Shown here: positions 9,315-21,645 of the stretch, one piece after another | Layout: the number at the start of each line of letters is the position of its first letter | Position numbering within the stretch: position 1 is the first letter of the stretch | NCBI GenBank assembly: GCA_029449235.1 | Contig: JANATG010000001.1 | Span: forward strand, 2,914,001 to 2,978,000 | Reading direction: 5' to 3' | From: Linnemannia schmuckeri | Lineage: Eukaryota; Mortierellomycota; Mortierellomycetes; Mortierellales; Mortierellaceae | Length of the DNA: 64,000 nt | Program-made: the position numbers and the translations under genes | The notes under the pieces: model-generated | What the model was told of the DNA's origin: nothing | Database searches by the model: none | Seen by the model: only the letters and a program-made list of their open reading frames with translations

Positions 9315-10874
9315 TTAAGTAGGGGCTTTATTAAGTGCTAGGAGGCGTGTATGGATAGTTTTGAAGTCTTCTTTGTCTTCCAACTGGCGGACCCGCATTC
9401 CAAACCCTCTTCCGCCGCGCACAGACGCCTCCCCGGCGGCTGCAACCATCACCTCCCAAAGGTGACTTGTAAACCGGCGCGCGTCAATCCCAGTCAGACC
9501 CCAGGACATGAGCAGTTCCTCGCAGGCCAGGCCACCCAGATTCTTGTGTTCCAGAAGTGCGCACAGTGTGGTCCCAATCACTGGCAGGTGTGGATTCTGA
9601 ATATCCATTTCAAAGGCCTAATTTGTCATAGCCGACGAAATAATACAAATTATTAGAACTTATTTGTCCAGTCCCTCTTGTGCAACGTTGTGGTGGAATA
9701 CCAGAAAACATGGTGGAAATATGCGCTTACAGCTTGGATCATCAGGGTGATATAGGGCGCGACTCTTTCCCAGTCGATTCGAGTCCGCACAATCTTAAGC
9801 GAAAAGGCAGTCGGGACGTGACGCTTCAGCTGCTGCTCAATCTCTATCCGGCATTCCCAGTGGTGTTTCCGCATAGCCTTGAGCTGGCTCCGTTGTCGCG
9901 CCGTCGTTGGCTTGGTCATAACCATGAGTCGTCGTGTCTTAGGCTCTAGACGAGCCTTGTAGGTGGTATACCAATTTTCGATCTTTTCGTCCGCAGCCTC
10001 CAACTCGTTACTACTGACTATTGCCCCATGAGAACCGGTAGTCGCAAAAGGCGGTTTCCTAGCCCCCTGGTGCCCCTGCTTCCTGTTTGCAGTGGCATTG
10101 CCATGAATTTGTCGTCCTTTTACTGAAGGTCCTGGATATCCTGTTGTTGTCGACGGAGTATTCCGTCTCGCGGTAATGACATCTGAGGAGATTGTTGTCT
10201 TGAACAGCGAAGACAGGAGGCGATGAATGTGGACCTTTGGTGGTCGTTTTGCCTTTGGTTTCCGTGGCTTCTTGGGTTCTTCCTGGCTCAGCATAGTTGA
10301 TGGTTGTAGATCCACATCCATTGCTTCAGTGGCGCCATCCTTGGACTTCAATGTTTGCTCAACGACATCCTGTTCGACATGTTGTGTGAGAGGAACAGAG
10401 CCAAGCTCAGTAGCGTTGCGTTGCTGGTTCGGTAGTTTCTGACGTTGTAAACCCTGGTGAGAACTTTGTTGTTGTTTTTGGTGTGGTATCCGCCTCAGAT
10501 TTGGCGTGGCGGATGAGCTGGCAGAGGTCGGAGCTGTCAATGGTCGAGCATACGGCGTCTTCTTGACTGTGAAGGCAATCTTGGGTCCTTCCTTGACAAC
10601 GGGCTTCTCTGGCATCACCGGTGTCACCTGCTGCATAATTGGCGCATCTAAAACAAAACAAAGCGACCTTGGAGTTAGCCGACGTTGCAACCGAGCATCA
10701 CAACGTGAGATGATAGGCTGGATAGAAGAGGAGCTTACTTTTGTCAGGTACAATATGACTCTTTTTGCACTTTTTCTTATAGCGACACTTGCCGTACTTG
10801 AGGAAGAGCAAGCAGATTTCATTGCCAGAGGGGTCTAGAGGCGCAGGAGCGTTATCCTGCTCGGTGGCACTCAT
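9315..10874 (-). CDS. CCCH-type zinc-finger protein of unknown function
   Basis: Minus-strand exons 10739-10874, 9731-10647 and 9315-9617 join in consistent phases (1, then 0) to give 451 residues. A single zinc finger sits at the N terminus: C21-x8-C30-x5-C36-x3-H40 within a basic stretch, the C-X8-C-X5-C-X3-H class that usually binds RNA. The middle (about residues 65-290) is disordered, Pro/Lys/Gln-rich, with a KKPRKPKAKRPPK tract that can serve as a nuclear localisation signal. From about residue 290 to the end there is a more ordered, helix-rich region containing WYTTYKARLEPKTRRLM, HVPTAFSLKIVRTRIDW and LLEHKNLGGLACEELL, which I cannot place in a family. The exon 2/3 junction is supported by a GTAAGC donor and ATTAG acceptor. 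It is divergent from NCS6 (282 bp apart). A nuclear RNA-binding role is inference. Confidence 0.8.
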
Positions 10875-11156
10875 GGTTGTCGCCGTGGGTGATTGTCGAC
10901 AGGAATGGGGTTCATGCGATGCGAGTTGCTTGTTGCTGACAATGAAGACAAGTTCACTTAGCCCAGGACAAAAATTTTGACTGACGTCTCTGAAGCCCGA
11001 GATCGCAGCAGGACCGCACACAAACTGATCAACCCATTCCTTTCTCGGTCCCTTTTTTCTTTTTTTGTTTGAACCCTCCAACAGGGAACTCATTTCTTAC
11101 CGACTCAGGAATCAACATCATCACAACGAAAACACAGACACAACCTAGCCTCAACC

Positions 11157-12797
11157 ATGCCAGGAGCAACAGACACAAAGCCAACCAAGCCGCTCAAGAA
11201 CCCATGCAACCTCTGTCAGTCCGTCAGGGCGATCCTCAAGCGACCCAAGACAGGCCAACAGCTCTGCAAGGAATGCTTCTTCCATGTCTTTGAGACAGAG
11301 ATCCACAACACCATCGTTGACAACAAGCTTTTCAACAAAGGCGATAGGGTCGCTATTGGTGCCAGTGGAGGAAAAGGTATGCTTGCCTCTCTCCTTTCAG
11401 CTGGACCTGATATATGTGTATTTTTGATTTCGGGACTGCGGACAACTGACTGCGGCCAAACATGAAATATGCATGATACTCACACCATGTGCCTTGGAAC
11501 TGTACAAAATGTAGATTCGACGGTGCTGGCATATGTGATGAAGCTTTTGAACGACAGGTACTCATATGGACTCGACCTTGTCCTTCTCTCTATCGATGAG
11601 GGCATCACAGGCTACAGAGACGATTCGCTGGAGACTGTCAAGAGGAACAGGGACCAGTACCAGATCCCCCTCCTAATCATCAGCTACAAGGATCTCTATG
11701 GCTGGAGCATGGACGACATTGTCAAGGAGATTGGCCGCAAAAACAACTGTAAGGACTCTGCCTTGATCTTCAAGGATCGACCATATCGCCATAGCCCTAT
11801 CTCCCACTGTATTGGAACCATTGGACTAAAACTCGGCGTTCATCTATTCCTAATTATTAGGCACATTCTGTGGAGTATTCCGTCGCCAGGCACTGGACAG
11901 AGGAGCCATCATGCTGAATGTGGATCATATTGTCACTGGACACAATGCGGATGATATTGCCGAGACTGTGCTCATGAACAGTAAGTCGCAGCCACTGGTT
12001 AAAACAACGAGCGAACAAAATGATGCGTCTGCTAGGAAGTAATGGAGACGTTTTTTTTGCTAACCATCCCACTATCATTTAATTAAATGATAGTTCTTCG
12101 CGGAGATCTGCCTCGCCTTCAGAGATGCACATCGATCATTACCAACGACACATCAGAGGACTCTTCAGGAATTGAGACATCCAAGATTTTACGGTCCAAG
12201 CCTTTCAAGTACACTTACGAGAAAGAGATTGTCATGTACGCCTACTTTAAGAAGCTGGACTACTTTTCGACAGAGTGTATCTATTCCCCCAACGCCTATC
12301 GTGGCCATGCCCGTGTTTTTCTTAAGGATCTGGAAGCTGTCCGCCGGACAGCCATTGTTGGTGAGTTTTAAGCTCTGTTGGCCTGACCTAATTGTGATAT
12401 GTTTATCGTCAGGTGTGAATACGCAGCTAATCTAAGTTGCATTGTAGACATTATTCATTCGGGAGAGGCATTGTCGGCGTCAGTACAGGCGAATGAATCG
12501 ACAAAGCTACCGACCATGGCCAACTGCACGCGGTGCGGCTACATTTCATCAAACGAGCTGTGTAAGGCATGCTTGCTCCTCGAGGGTTTGAACAAGGGTC
12601 TGCCACAGCTCGGAATCGGGCATACAACCAAGATCCGGAGGATGCACGAGGCTGCCAGTTTGACATCTGGCTTGTCGTCTCCAGCGTCTCTATCACCACC
12701 TACAGCGGGTGGATCGGCAGAGGAGAATGTCAAGGTTGTCACGCACATTAAGGACCTTGGCCAGCTCGCGACTATGCCCACACTTGACTCTGTATGA
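11157..12797 (+). CDS. NCS6: Cytoplasmic tRNA 2-thiolation protein 1 (NCS6/CTU1)
   Basis: Five exons (11157-11376, 11515-11748, 11861-11980, 12094-12360, 12448-12797) give 396 residues, with every junction GT-AG and in frame. The protein has an N-terminal zinc site (C17-x2-C20, C37-x2-C40), the PP-loop SGGKDST at 70-76 that binds ATP, the catalytic segment CTFCGVFRRQALDRGA, the GHNADDIAETVLMN motif, and a second cysteine pair cluster near the C terminus (CTRCGY, CKAC). With CTU2/NCS2 it adenylates and thiolates U34 of tRNAs for Lys, Glu and Gln, taking sulfur from URM1 thiocarboxylate in the cytosol. The C terminus has a roughly 50-residue tail after the zinc site, longer than I expect. The first intron splits the codon right after the PP-loop lysine. 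URM1 itself is at 60531-61108. Confidence 0.95.
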
Positions 12798-12930
12798 TTT
12801 TTTTAATAAAAGATTCCCGCAAGAGAGACTGCTTTTGAGCACTTTTTTTTTTTATTCCCTTTTGTGGTACAGAACTTTTACTGATCCGCGTTTTCACTTC
12901 TCACTTCACACTAACCACGACTACATTACA

Positions 12931-14850
12931 ATGCACAGAGTCATGGCACCATGCACCGCACAGCGGTGGCAGCACCCAGCTAGGACACTCTTCAGAGCTC
13001 AAGCTCATGCAAGAACATTCAACTCGCTCTCACTCATTACACGCGCACAGGACAACGACGGATCACTTGACAAAGACAATAACACTTCTGAAGATAACAC
13101 ACCTGTCGACGGATGGCAGAGGACAGTTGACGGTCTACCGGATTACACAGCAGAACCTCGTGGGAGAGCCAAAGGTGTCGAGTGGAAGCTTCGTGCCAAG
13201 GTAAACTCATCTCATACGGATGTAGGATATCATGTATTACATCTACGGATCAAAAGAGCAGTGTGTTAATTAATATCATTCGCGTCCTCATTGTATAATC
13301 GACAGGGTAGAAACTTTGTCGACTTTTGCAGGATCAAGGTATCAGGGGGACAGGGCGGCGACGGATGTGTGTCCTTTCATCGCGAAAAGTTTGTCGCATT
13401 CGGTCAACCCAACGGCGGCAACGGCGGACGAGGCGGCAACGTGATCTTTGAGGCGTCGTCGAACGAGACTTCCCTCCAGCATATCCCTCACACTGCATCA
13501 GCACCGCGCGGAGTACACGGCAAGGGTTCCTTGATGCATGGACATGCTGGCAAGGACTTGATCATCAAGGTGCCGATGGGAACCATCATCCGAGAAGTAC
13601 CGTCGCCGGAAAAGGAGAAGTCGGCTGAGGATGAGGACGAGGAGCTGTTTCACAAGTCTTTGGAGCTTGGAGAAACTGAAGCCAAGGATAAGGAGATGTC
13701 AAAGCGGTGGGTACTGTACCCACGTCTTGCCAACTCTCTCACGGCACTTCCAGAGGGAAAAGTTAATTATTTTGAGGAAGCACAGGCATGGGTCGCGGAG
13801 GAGGATCGGATCGTTGAGGCTCGGAGAGCTGCGATGAGCAAGAAGCCTTTGCTCCTCGATGTCAACGAGCACACCGAGGATGGAACACAGTTCATGGTCG
13901 GACGCGGCGGTGGAGGAGGTTATGGAAACCCGCATTTTCTGACGACTCAGAACAGAGCACCCAAGTACGCCACTCGAGGACGCGAGGGACAGACCCGTTG
14001 GTTGACACTCGAGCTCAAGACTATTGCAGACGCAGGATTGGTGGGCTTGCCAAATGCAGGAAAATCGACTTTTCTGCAGGCCGTCTCGAACGCTCATCCA
14101 GCCATTGCTCCTTATCCATTCACGACACTGAATCCTTATATTGGCACCGTCGATTATTCGGACTCTTATCAGGTCAAAGTGGCAGATATCCCGGGACTGA
14201 TTCGTGGCGCCCATATGAATGTTGGATTGGGACACTCCTTCCTTCGGCATGTTGAGCGTAGCAAGGTGCTTGTCTATGTGATTGACATTGCGGCCGAGTT
14301 TGGAATCAAGCGCAAGGTGAAGGGCGTGGATGACTGGACACCAGAGGAAGATCTTGAGCAGGACGAGACCAAGGATGACGAGTCTGCTTCTCTCAAGTCG
14401 CCTCAGGACGAGGACCCTAACGCCGTGAACGCCGAGTACAGTCAGCCGTTCGAGGATTGGAAGACTCTGCTGGATGAGCTGGAAGCCTACCAGCCAGGAC
14501 TGACCAGGAGACCGTCGATGATCATCGCCAACAAGGCCGATGTGACCGAGGTCGCACCCAAGAACCTGCAGTTGTTCCAAAAGTTGGTCCATGACGAGTG
14601 GGCTAAGCGCCGTGTCGCCAACTCTTCTGCAACTGACAACTACGACATCAAGATTGTCCCTGTCTCTGCAAAGTACAAGAAGAACATTGTCAAGGTGACC
14701 TCGATACTCCGCGAGATCGTTGAGGCCGAAAAGGCGAAGGAGTCTGTGGCGGCAGCGCGGAAAGAGCAGAGGGAACGGGAAGAAGAGGAAGAGGCCCTGG
14801 CCTTCAAGGCCACCCGACGCAACATTATGAACAACTCTCAGAACGAATAA
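12931..14850 (+). CDS. MTG2: Mitochondrial Obg-family GTPase (MTG2)
   Basis: Two exons, 12931-13200 and 13306-14850, join in phase 0 to give 604 residues. The N terminus is an Arg/Ala/His-rich mitochondrial presequence. The Obg domain (about residues 91-330) carries the Gly-rich hallmarks SGGQGGDG, NGGNGGRGGN and GRGGGGGYGN; it is enlarged by an acidic and helical insertion (about 195-280). The GTPase domain follows with GLPNAGKST (337-345), ADIPGLIRGA from 383, and NKAD. A second acidic insertion (EEDLEQDETKDDE) lies between the switch region and NKAD, and a charged coiled coil (REEEEEA) ends the protein. Obg GTPases assist late assembly of the large mitoribosomal subunit. The start lies 133 bp after the NCS6 stop, on the same strand. 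Confidence 0.93.
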
Positions 14851-15448
14851 AGTTAAATTTTGTAATTTTTTTTTGTGTTTTTGTGTTATGTTTGATTAAA
14901 AAGGTCATTCATACCTCCCACTTTAAACTTTTACCAATATCCTATCCACAGCTAGAGTAAAGCAAGTACTCAATGCCACCGCATAACGAAACGACAGAAG
15001 AGTGACTACAGGCGATAGCGAAGAAGAAACAAAAAAAACAGGTTGCGTTCAAACAAGTCAACCCTTATCTCGAGTAGAGTTTGAGATGATTCTTTCATGC
15101 GCCTACCGTCATTTGTCAAACATGCATGGAAGACTTTGCTTCAAGGCGGACAACAACTGAAACCCAATTGTCGTTTGCGTTCGCCTTCCTTGAACGCAAC
15201 TCTTTTTTTTTGTCTTTGTTACTAGAGTTTTTTCTCTGTGTGTTTTTAGGTACGTATAACAAAGAGTGGGGAGGGAGAGAAGTAACAAGGTGGGTTAGAA
15301 AGCTGGAGACGGGTTGACTGCGGTGGAGGGACGGATGCCATCTTTATCTTGAAGTTTGTCAAAATGTTTTTTTTTTTTCAGGTAATAGACGTTCCTTTTC
15401 GTAGTTGATACAAGAATGAACCGCCTTTTCTGATGATATTCCTAGCTC
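14851..15448. other. Spacer after MTG2
   Basis: It holds the MTG2 3' region and no recognisable gene. From about 15449 on the minus strand, decayed F-box-family sequence begins. Confidence 0.5.
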
Positions 15449-16675
15449 TTACCCAAACGATAGTTTGTACAGGACTAGGAAGATGCTACTCCCCTCTCGA
15501 TCCATCTTAGCGCTTATCCTCTTGACACTTGACAACCCAATCTCCTGCAGAGCGTGAAAGTCCTTCAGGAAAGCAGCAGGTTGGTCATCATCGAGGGACA
15601 CAGGCAACAGTGTTTCCATGCTTTTCTCCGTTAACAACCAACTATCCTACGTCGCAACTCTCATATTCCGCAAGGCTGCGTTGGCAGGCGTCCGTCCACT
15701 GATCACAATCCAGTTCAGATCAGAGACGTTCAATCGATCCAGCATTTCTCGTATCCCCGTCCCATCAATCAGCGTAAAAACTATTCAACGCGCAGCTTGG
15801 CGAGTAAGCAGAGTCCTCCATTCAGTTGAAGCGAGAGCGGAATAGGGTGAAAGTGCCCAATCTCTGCTTCTAGCTTTTGATACAGTTTGAAACAATGACG
15901 AGTTCCTCTAACATTGGACAGACTGCAGATATATATCCAAAGACGATCCTAGGGTTGACTGGACTGTCTCTGATATGCACCCCGTGGACCTCCATGTGGA
16001 GTGTTCGCCGGCCTCGGCATATCCACACAGGTCGACGGACTGGCGGTGTTCTACGCTGTTTAGTAAGGCAAAATATCAAGAGCCTCCAATAAAGGACAGT
16101 CTGCGATGATGACTTCGAGTGGGACACAATTAGCTGTCGGATGTCAATCTTGAGGCTAATTAAGCTTGAAGGATATTTGAAGAACAGGTGACCCAAAGAC
16201 GCTAGAACAGGCGTCCGGTAAATACAACAGATCTCAAGCTCTGTCGTCGTGCGAGACGGATACATAGTAGGCAGTGTCTTTCTTCCTGTCCATAGCTGAC
16301 TCCTCCATGATGGCTGCTTCAATTGCCTCTGGTGTTTGATCACTGCCGTCAAGGCACGCTCGATACGGTGCCATTCGCTCATGAGGGAGGAGCAGGCAAG
16401 GCGGACGCGGCTTGTACCAGGGACCTTCGACATTGTATACGCCAGATTTGTGTCCCACCAGTGTTCTCGGTAGAGTCGATCTCGACACAGACGGTTCCAT
16501 TGACGACAAACAGTGACGACTGAGCAGTTGATGGTGTAGTCGTCTAAGAACAAGAATACGAGTTGGAGTAGTTCGAAAATATCGAGGGGCGAGCGTTTGG
16601 GTGGTCGTGTACTAAGGTTGTTTGTTGAGGTAGTGTATTTGGAAGAGGTTGCTGATTCGTTGATGTGAATCGCAT
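15449..16675 (-). pseudogene. F-box/LRR-like pseudogene 1 (block 1, upstream)
   Basis: Reading from an ATG at 16675 (MRFTST, like the MRFS start of the copy at 49077), the frame shifts within a few codons and then gives an F-box: SPLDIFELLQLVFLFLDD followed by CSVVTVCRQWNRLCRDRL. Much of the leucine-rich middle is missing. The frame resumes with WICRGRRTLHMEVHG and PRIVFGYISAVCPMLEEL, which match conserved segments of the intact paralogue at 22050. A stop ends that frame at 15870. Further downstream LNGGLCLLAKL, DLNWIV and a tail ending KLSFG match the C-terminal third, interrupted by more stops and frame changes. F-box proteins are substrate adaptors of SCF ubiquitin ligases; this copy cannot encode a full one. 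It lies head-to-head with the LRR-like gene at 17406. Confidence 0.8.
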
Positions 16676-17405
16676 TGCTGAAGGAAGGAAGATGGAATGG
16701 AGGTGGAGTCAGATGGAGGAGTGAGGGTTGAGAGATGTGAAAGAAGGCTATCAGAGAGAAAGGTAAGGAAAAAAAAAAAAAAAAAAGAAAAGAAACAAGT
16801 TCCACTCACACGGACAGGCGCTCATAAAAAAAGCGGAAATTGCAATTATAATTGGGATAATCAATCGTCTTGCTTTCCCATGGCACAATGGTGGCAGGCA
16901 ATATCGACCCTGGGGTGCAGTTGGAGTCGGGCTGCTCGTTGTTTTGTATTTCTTAGCCTCTGGGCTGACAGAAAAGAAAGGAATACTGACAAGGAGCTTG
17001 GTCAATATTCCCTCTTTGCTGTGTCAAGGGCGCCACCAACTTTACTTTGCTTCATATCGACGATCAGTCGATCCAAGGACAATACGGTAAGTGACTAACC
17101 TCTGTGGATATCCACTGGTGACTGGTGGCCAACATAGAGCAATGAGGTGAATGAAAAAAGAGCACGATGAAATTTATTCTCAGGCCGTGGAAACATCAAA
17201 CCGAAGGGTCGTTGCATGGTCCAGACCAAAGACGGCGAAGACTTAAAGAATGGCATGCATAAAAATACCTCATGTCGCTCTTTTCCCCTATTTCCCCCTT
17301 TTCTCTTTCTCAAACTTCCTGCTTTCTTCCTCTTTCACCCTCAACATCCATATTCCCACATATCGCCAACCAATACAAACACTGTCGCTTCAGCCAACTG
17401 CCTCC
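16676..17405. other. Head-to-head spacer of block 1
   Basis: About 730 bp between the F-box pseudogene (-) and the LRR-like gene (+). It contains a short A-rich run (about 16768-16786) and a pyrimidine-rich leader for the gene at 17406 (17275-17345). No gene seen. In the second block the equivalent spacer is only 356 bp. Confidence 0.55.
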
Positions 17406-20400
17406 ATGAAGCCGCACCAAAAGTTCCGTCTTGGCAATCAAGTCGAATCCATCGCCGTCCGACAGGCTGGCGACGGAACGTACTACAGTGAATTGACTGA
17501 CATTCAAGACACTTTCCCAAATGCTTTGAAATTCAAAATTGACGGAGTAACCCTTGTCTATCTCCAGGATAAACACGGAAATAGGTAATCAACAACCCTG
17601 ACCGTTCTCTGTTAGCAATAATTACACCTCATGAAAGGTGAACAGGGGAAACTACACAAAAAAAAAAGGCTATTTTAACCATATCAATGTGCTCGTTAGG
17701 TATAATCCTCTGCGCATTGAGCACTGTCCGGACGACGTAATCGACATTGTCGTCGATCCTTTGGCACATGGTCCTGTCTTCATCTCGACGACCTTCATAA
17801 ACCAGTATGCGTCCAGCACTACTGCAAACCCGGCTCAGCCTGAACCATACTTCGCCGATGTGGTGCAGCAATCGACAGCTGCACTGACTGTCGCTCCCAA
17901 TACTACTATCTATGCCGCATCGTCGTCTACTGATAATCACTTGAATCACAACCCTCTAACTACCCTCGACACAATTGCCAAAACAGCCATGCAGACTCTT
18001 CAGATGGTTCAACACTCTGCTACTCAAAACGCTGCTAACCATCAAGAAATGATGGCACCTCTCATCCGAACGTTCGAACACACCACACAGGTGTTGCAGC
18101 ATACCAACCAGTTGCTCCAAGGACAGGAAAATGCCAGAATCCGCGACGAGGAGATGCACAGAATGCAGCAACAGACCATTGACCGTCTGGTGGCCACTCA
18201 AGAACGTGTCGATGCCCTGCTCATCCAGAACTACGAGTTGCACGAGTATCCAATCCCAAGACGGTTTATCATCCTGCCAGACTCTTACAACACCTTGGAT
18301 CCCAGACGAGTGGTATCGCAGAGATACCGGCTATACTTTTTGTGCGAATGTGGAGAACATTGCAGCGCGGATGCAGATAACGTGGAAAGCCCCGGTTCGA
18401 TTCCCATCAAGAATCAAGTCCATCTGGCAAATCATGAAGGCTACGAGCTCACTCGCCCGACAGAGTTCTATAGTCGCTATGGTCCTTACATCCTTGGTCT
18501 CCTTCGGATCCTCAAGCACTGCCTGGCTGTCACGGCTGTGGCTGCACCAGCAGTGTTTCTTGCACATAATCAAGTCGGCAGCGTAATGCAGGGAGTCGAG
18601 TCGGTCGCTAAGAACACTATGGAGCTTGCCATTAACTCTTCGATCAATTTTTTGGAACAACGCCTCGAGAACAGTGAGGCCGCCGAAAATGTCGCCAACC
18701 TCCAGCAGATGCAGTCAGGCGATGGGGCAACGGATATAATTTCGGACTTGAAAATGCTGGAAGGGGCCGACCTCCGTCGATTGGATACCTTCCTACGGAA
18801 CAAAGATAAGGACAAGATCCTGGGCAACCTCTACCGAATTGTTACCACCAAGGGCCATGTCAAGTGGGTCTGTCTCAAGCACTACCAAGCCTCCTACCGG
18901 GTGTCTGCCATGAAGGCGTTCATACAGACCGTCGAGACTACAGGAGGAACCTATGATCCACACCTTGGAAAGGTCACAATCACTCTCAAATCTGGCACCG
19001 TCTCCAAGAATTTCTTTACTAATCTAGTCGACCAGGCGTTGGCTGTCACCGAGCTGGACGTCGCTCTGAACTGGAGTTTCGGATCCTCAGATCTTTCGCA
19101 CCTCGTGAAGAAGCTGGCTCAGTCGAACGTTATGGCTTTGAGGCTCAATCTAATGGATGATAGCAACGCTCTCACCGGCTTGGCGCCAGGAATCGACTAT
19201 ATTCCAAAGTATCGGCCTCTTATCAAGCTTTTCTCCAGCAACACACTACAACGACTTGATCTTGTCGGCGCAGACTCTTTTGGCAACAAAACACCCAGTT
19301 TATCCAAGGATCAACAAGGTCCGTCCTTGCTTAGGACCTTGCATTTTTCGAGTTCTGTTCACTCTACCGATGAAAGTCGACTGATGGAAATCATATCACA
19401 TTGTCCTAGACTTACGGATTTGAGAATGGGGAGATTAACGCACATCGAGTCAGTATATGATACCGTTGCTACAGCTTTCGCGATCACCATCCCACAATTG
19501 AAAGACGTAATTCCATTCGAAGGGATATCCCAGCTCGTTAATCGCTTCCATAACCGCCACACCCGTCTTTCCAGCTCAACCTTGTCAGATCTGCGCTCGC
19601 TGCACGTCTATGGCTCAACCGGCGACCTAATTGCTAAATTTGTCGATTTCGTCCAAGCCTGCCCCCTTATCCCAAGTATGACAGATGTGGTCTTTATTGA
19701 TGTCCCCGACTTGCACCGCGGGATCCCGGACATCATTCGAGCGTCGTCCGCCATTTTACAGGTCCTCGTTTTAGCCGTGTCGTCTCCAACAAATGAACCC
19801 AGTGATTTAAGTGTTTTTCGGCCCGATCTTTCATACTCTAAGTTGACACATCTTCATCTTGCGCTGGATTTGACCACGTCGTCTCTTCAGCAGCTCGCCT
19901 TGGTTCTACCGACGCTAAGTCTCATTCACTTCGGCGCCGACCATCGATCCAAGGGGCTTTTGCCGTACGTGAACTTTACATCACTGCGGTCGCTCAGCCT
20001 CGACGGTATGGATAAAACTGATCTTAATCCAATCTTTGAGGCCTTCCTGGTGAAGAGGCAGCCATGCCAGCTCGAAACAATGACCCTTGCTCTCATTGGT
20101 AATATCGGCCGTCTCCCTGACCTTCTGAGGGCCATTCGACTGAAGCAGCTATACCTTTTCCGCCTTGGCAGCGGTGCCCTTAGGAAGATCCTCCGTGCTC
20201 TTAACCTGTGCGAGTTAACCGTCTTGAACATCCTTGACACTGGATACGATTGGTTCACAGAGGAGAATATTGCGACCAGGAACCAGGAGTTCACCGACCA
20301 ACTTCGACTCTATTTGGGACGGCCACAATTAAAAGAAGCGGATATCAGATTCTTGGAGAATGTTGTGGAAAAGATTTTAAAAGGAGTTTACAGCGAAAAA

Positions 20401-20517
20401 TCTCGCACCCTTCAGGGATCCTCGACTAAACTTCCTCGCTCACGAGTCCATCTACTTGAGCCCAGTCTTGTCGTCAAGCAATCATGGCAATCCATTTTGC
20501 CAAACGTCTATCCTTGA
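17406..20517 (+). CDS. Large LRR-like protein with beta-grasp-like N terminus, CECG/HEGYEL core
   Basis: Two exons, 17406-17584 and 17700-20517, give 998 residues. Residues 1-85 form a compact domain (FRLGNQVESI, LTDIQDTFPNALKFKIDG, PLRIEHCPDDVIDIVV) that ends in a pattern reminiscent of ubiquitin-like or Crinkler-type N termini; that likeness is inference. A Gln-rich coiled-coil stretch (about 140-230) leads to a core with PIPRRFIILPDSYN (about 243), LYFLCECGEHC (about 270) and HEGYELTRPTEFYSRYGPY (about 305), followed by hydrophobic helices. Next come LEGADLRRLDTFL and GNLYRIVTTKGHVKWVCLKHY. From about residue 480 to 930 the chain is leucine-rich with irregular repeats (LRTLHFSS, LTHLHLALDL, LRSLSLDG), suggesting a binding solenoid. 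I recall related proteins in Mortierella-type fungi but know no function. A decayed copy is at 24323-27230. An intracellular recognition role is speculation. Confidence 0.8.
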
Positions 20518-20708
20518 ATTATATAGTTATTTTTTAACCTTCAAAATTGTCACAGCTTCTTCTCTTTTATCATTTGGTGTTTACCGAAAAGGAAGGCACA
20601 AGAAAGTAACAAGACACTATGCGTTGGTCCTTCCTTCCTTTTGCGATAACAAATCCTGCACCTTTTTTTTTGTCCGCCGGTCGTTTTTGTGCTTCATACC
20701 CGCATTAT

Positions 20709-21645
20709 TTAATTAGTCAGTCGCCACTTCTCAAACCTGCTTGGAAACAACCGTTCAAGTTCCTCCTTTAGTCACAGAATGATGGGATATGCGAACGACA
20801 GCCTCTCTAACGACGGCAATGGCTGTATCTCCAATGTTCCTTTCCATTCTCTAACCACTTCCTCCACGATCTTCAATAGCGCCAGATTCTGGAGCCTATT
20901 CAAGATCGCTGTATCTTTTGCAGAGGAGCCACCAGCCTCAGTTGCCAAATGGTGTTATTATAGAGTCGAACGGCGATATCTGAATTCGGATGCCGGCCGT
21001 GCCAAACGTATCCACGCAAAAATAATCCAGCAGAGGACATCTCCTCAGGATTTTGCCCAGGTCGCACTCTGTATAGTGCGAGTAGCCAATTTTGATGGTC
21101 AGCCTGGTGAGAGACGATGGAATAGGGAACGAGTCGATGAAGGTGCTTTGACAAAATGCAGTATACAGGACCAACTCTCTAAGGGGCGTGAAGTTGTAAA
21201 GCGTCAGAGAGGTTGCTGGTGTCAATGTTCGTTTGTTGTTGTTGCTGTTGCTATTGCTGGTGTTGTTGAATGCGCTTGTGCTGCGCCTTTTTCCCAATTG
21301 CTTCTGATACTCAGACTCGAGCCGGTTTAGAGCTTCAACAGCGTCTTGAAAGAAATGCGTCCCATTACCAAGGTAACAAATATAGAACTGATCAGCACCA
21401 GATAGCTTGCGAAGGGCTCTCTCCCTCTTTGACGTCCTCCAGTCCTGGTTCTAGATGACTTCGCGAACAAGCCTGTTCTGGTTGAGGAGATGCCATTGGC
21501 AACAGACAAGGACAACCGAGCAACGGCTGTTGTATTCGTTGATGCAAGAGAAAATAAACTCGCGTATGTCCAGCGGCGACAAAGTTGTCCTGGTAGTAGT
21601 CGAGATTGGTGTCTTCTGACGTCGGTGGTTGATGTGTGGTACCAT
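20709..21645 (-). pseudogene. F-box/LRR-like pseudogene 2 (block 1, downstream)
   Basis: From the ATG at 21645 the frame gives a normal F-box start (TLSPLDIREFIFSCINEY then CSVVLVCCQWHLLNQNRL). A TAG then replaces what should be the conserved Trp after REVI; the same frame runs on for about 170 more codons (LRELVLYTAF, SSLTRLTIKIGYSHYTECDLGKILRRCPLLD) and stops at 20938. The remaining sequence jumps straight to the family C terminus (ILNRLQNLALLKIVEEVV, PLPSLERLSFAYP, RLFPSRFEKW), so roughly the central 300 residues are deleted. The C-terminal end is clearly similar at base level to pseudogene 3 at 27442. It is tail-to-tail with the LRR-like gene, 192 bp apart. Confidence 0.8.

Noticed and set aside
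20779..21330. 183-codon open frame on the + strand
   Set aside because: It is antisense to F-box pseudogene 2, whose minus-strand frame matches the family.
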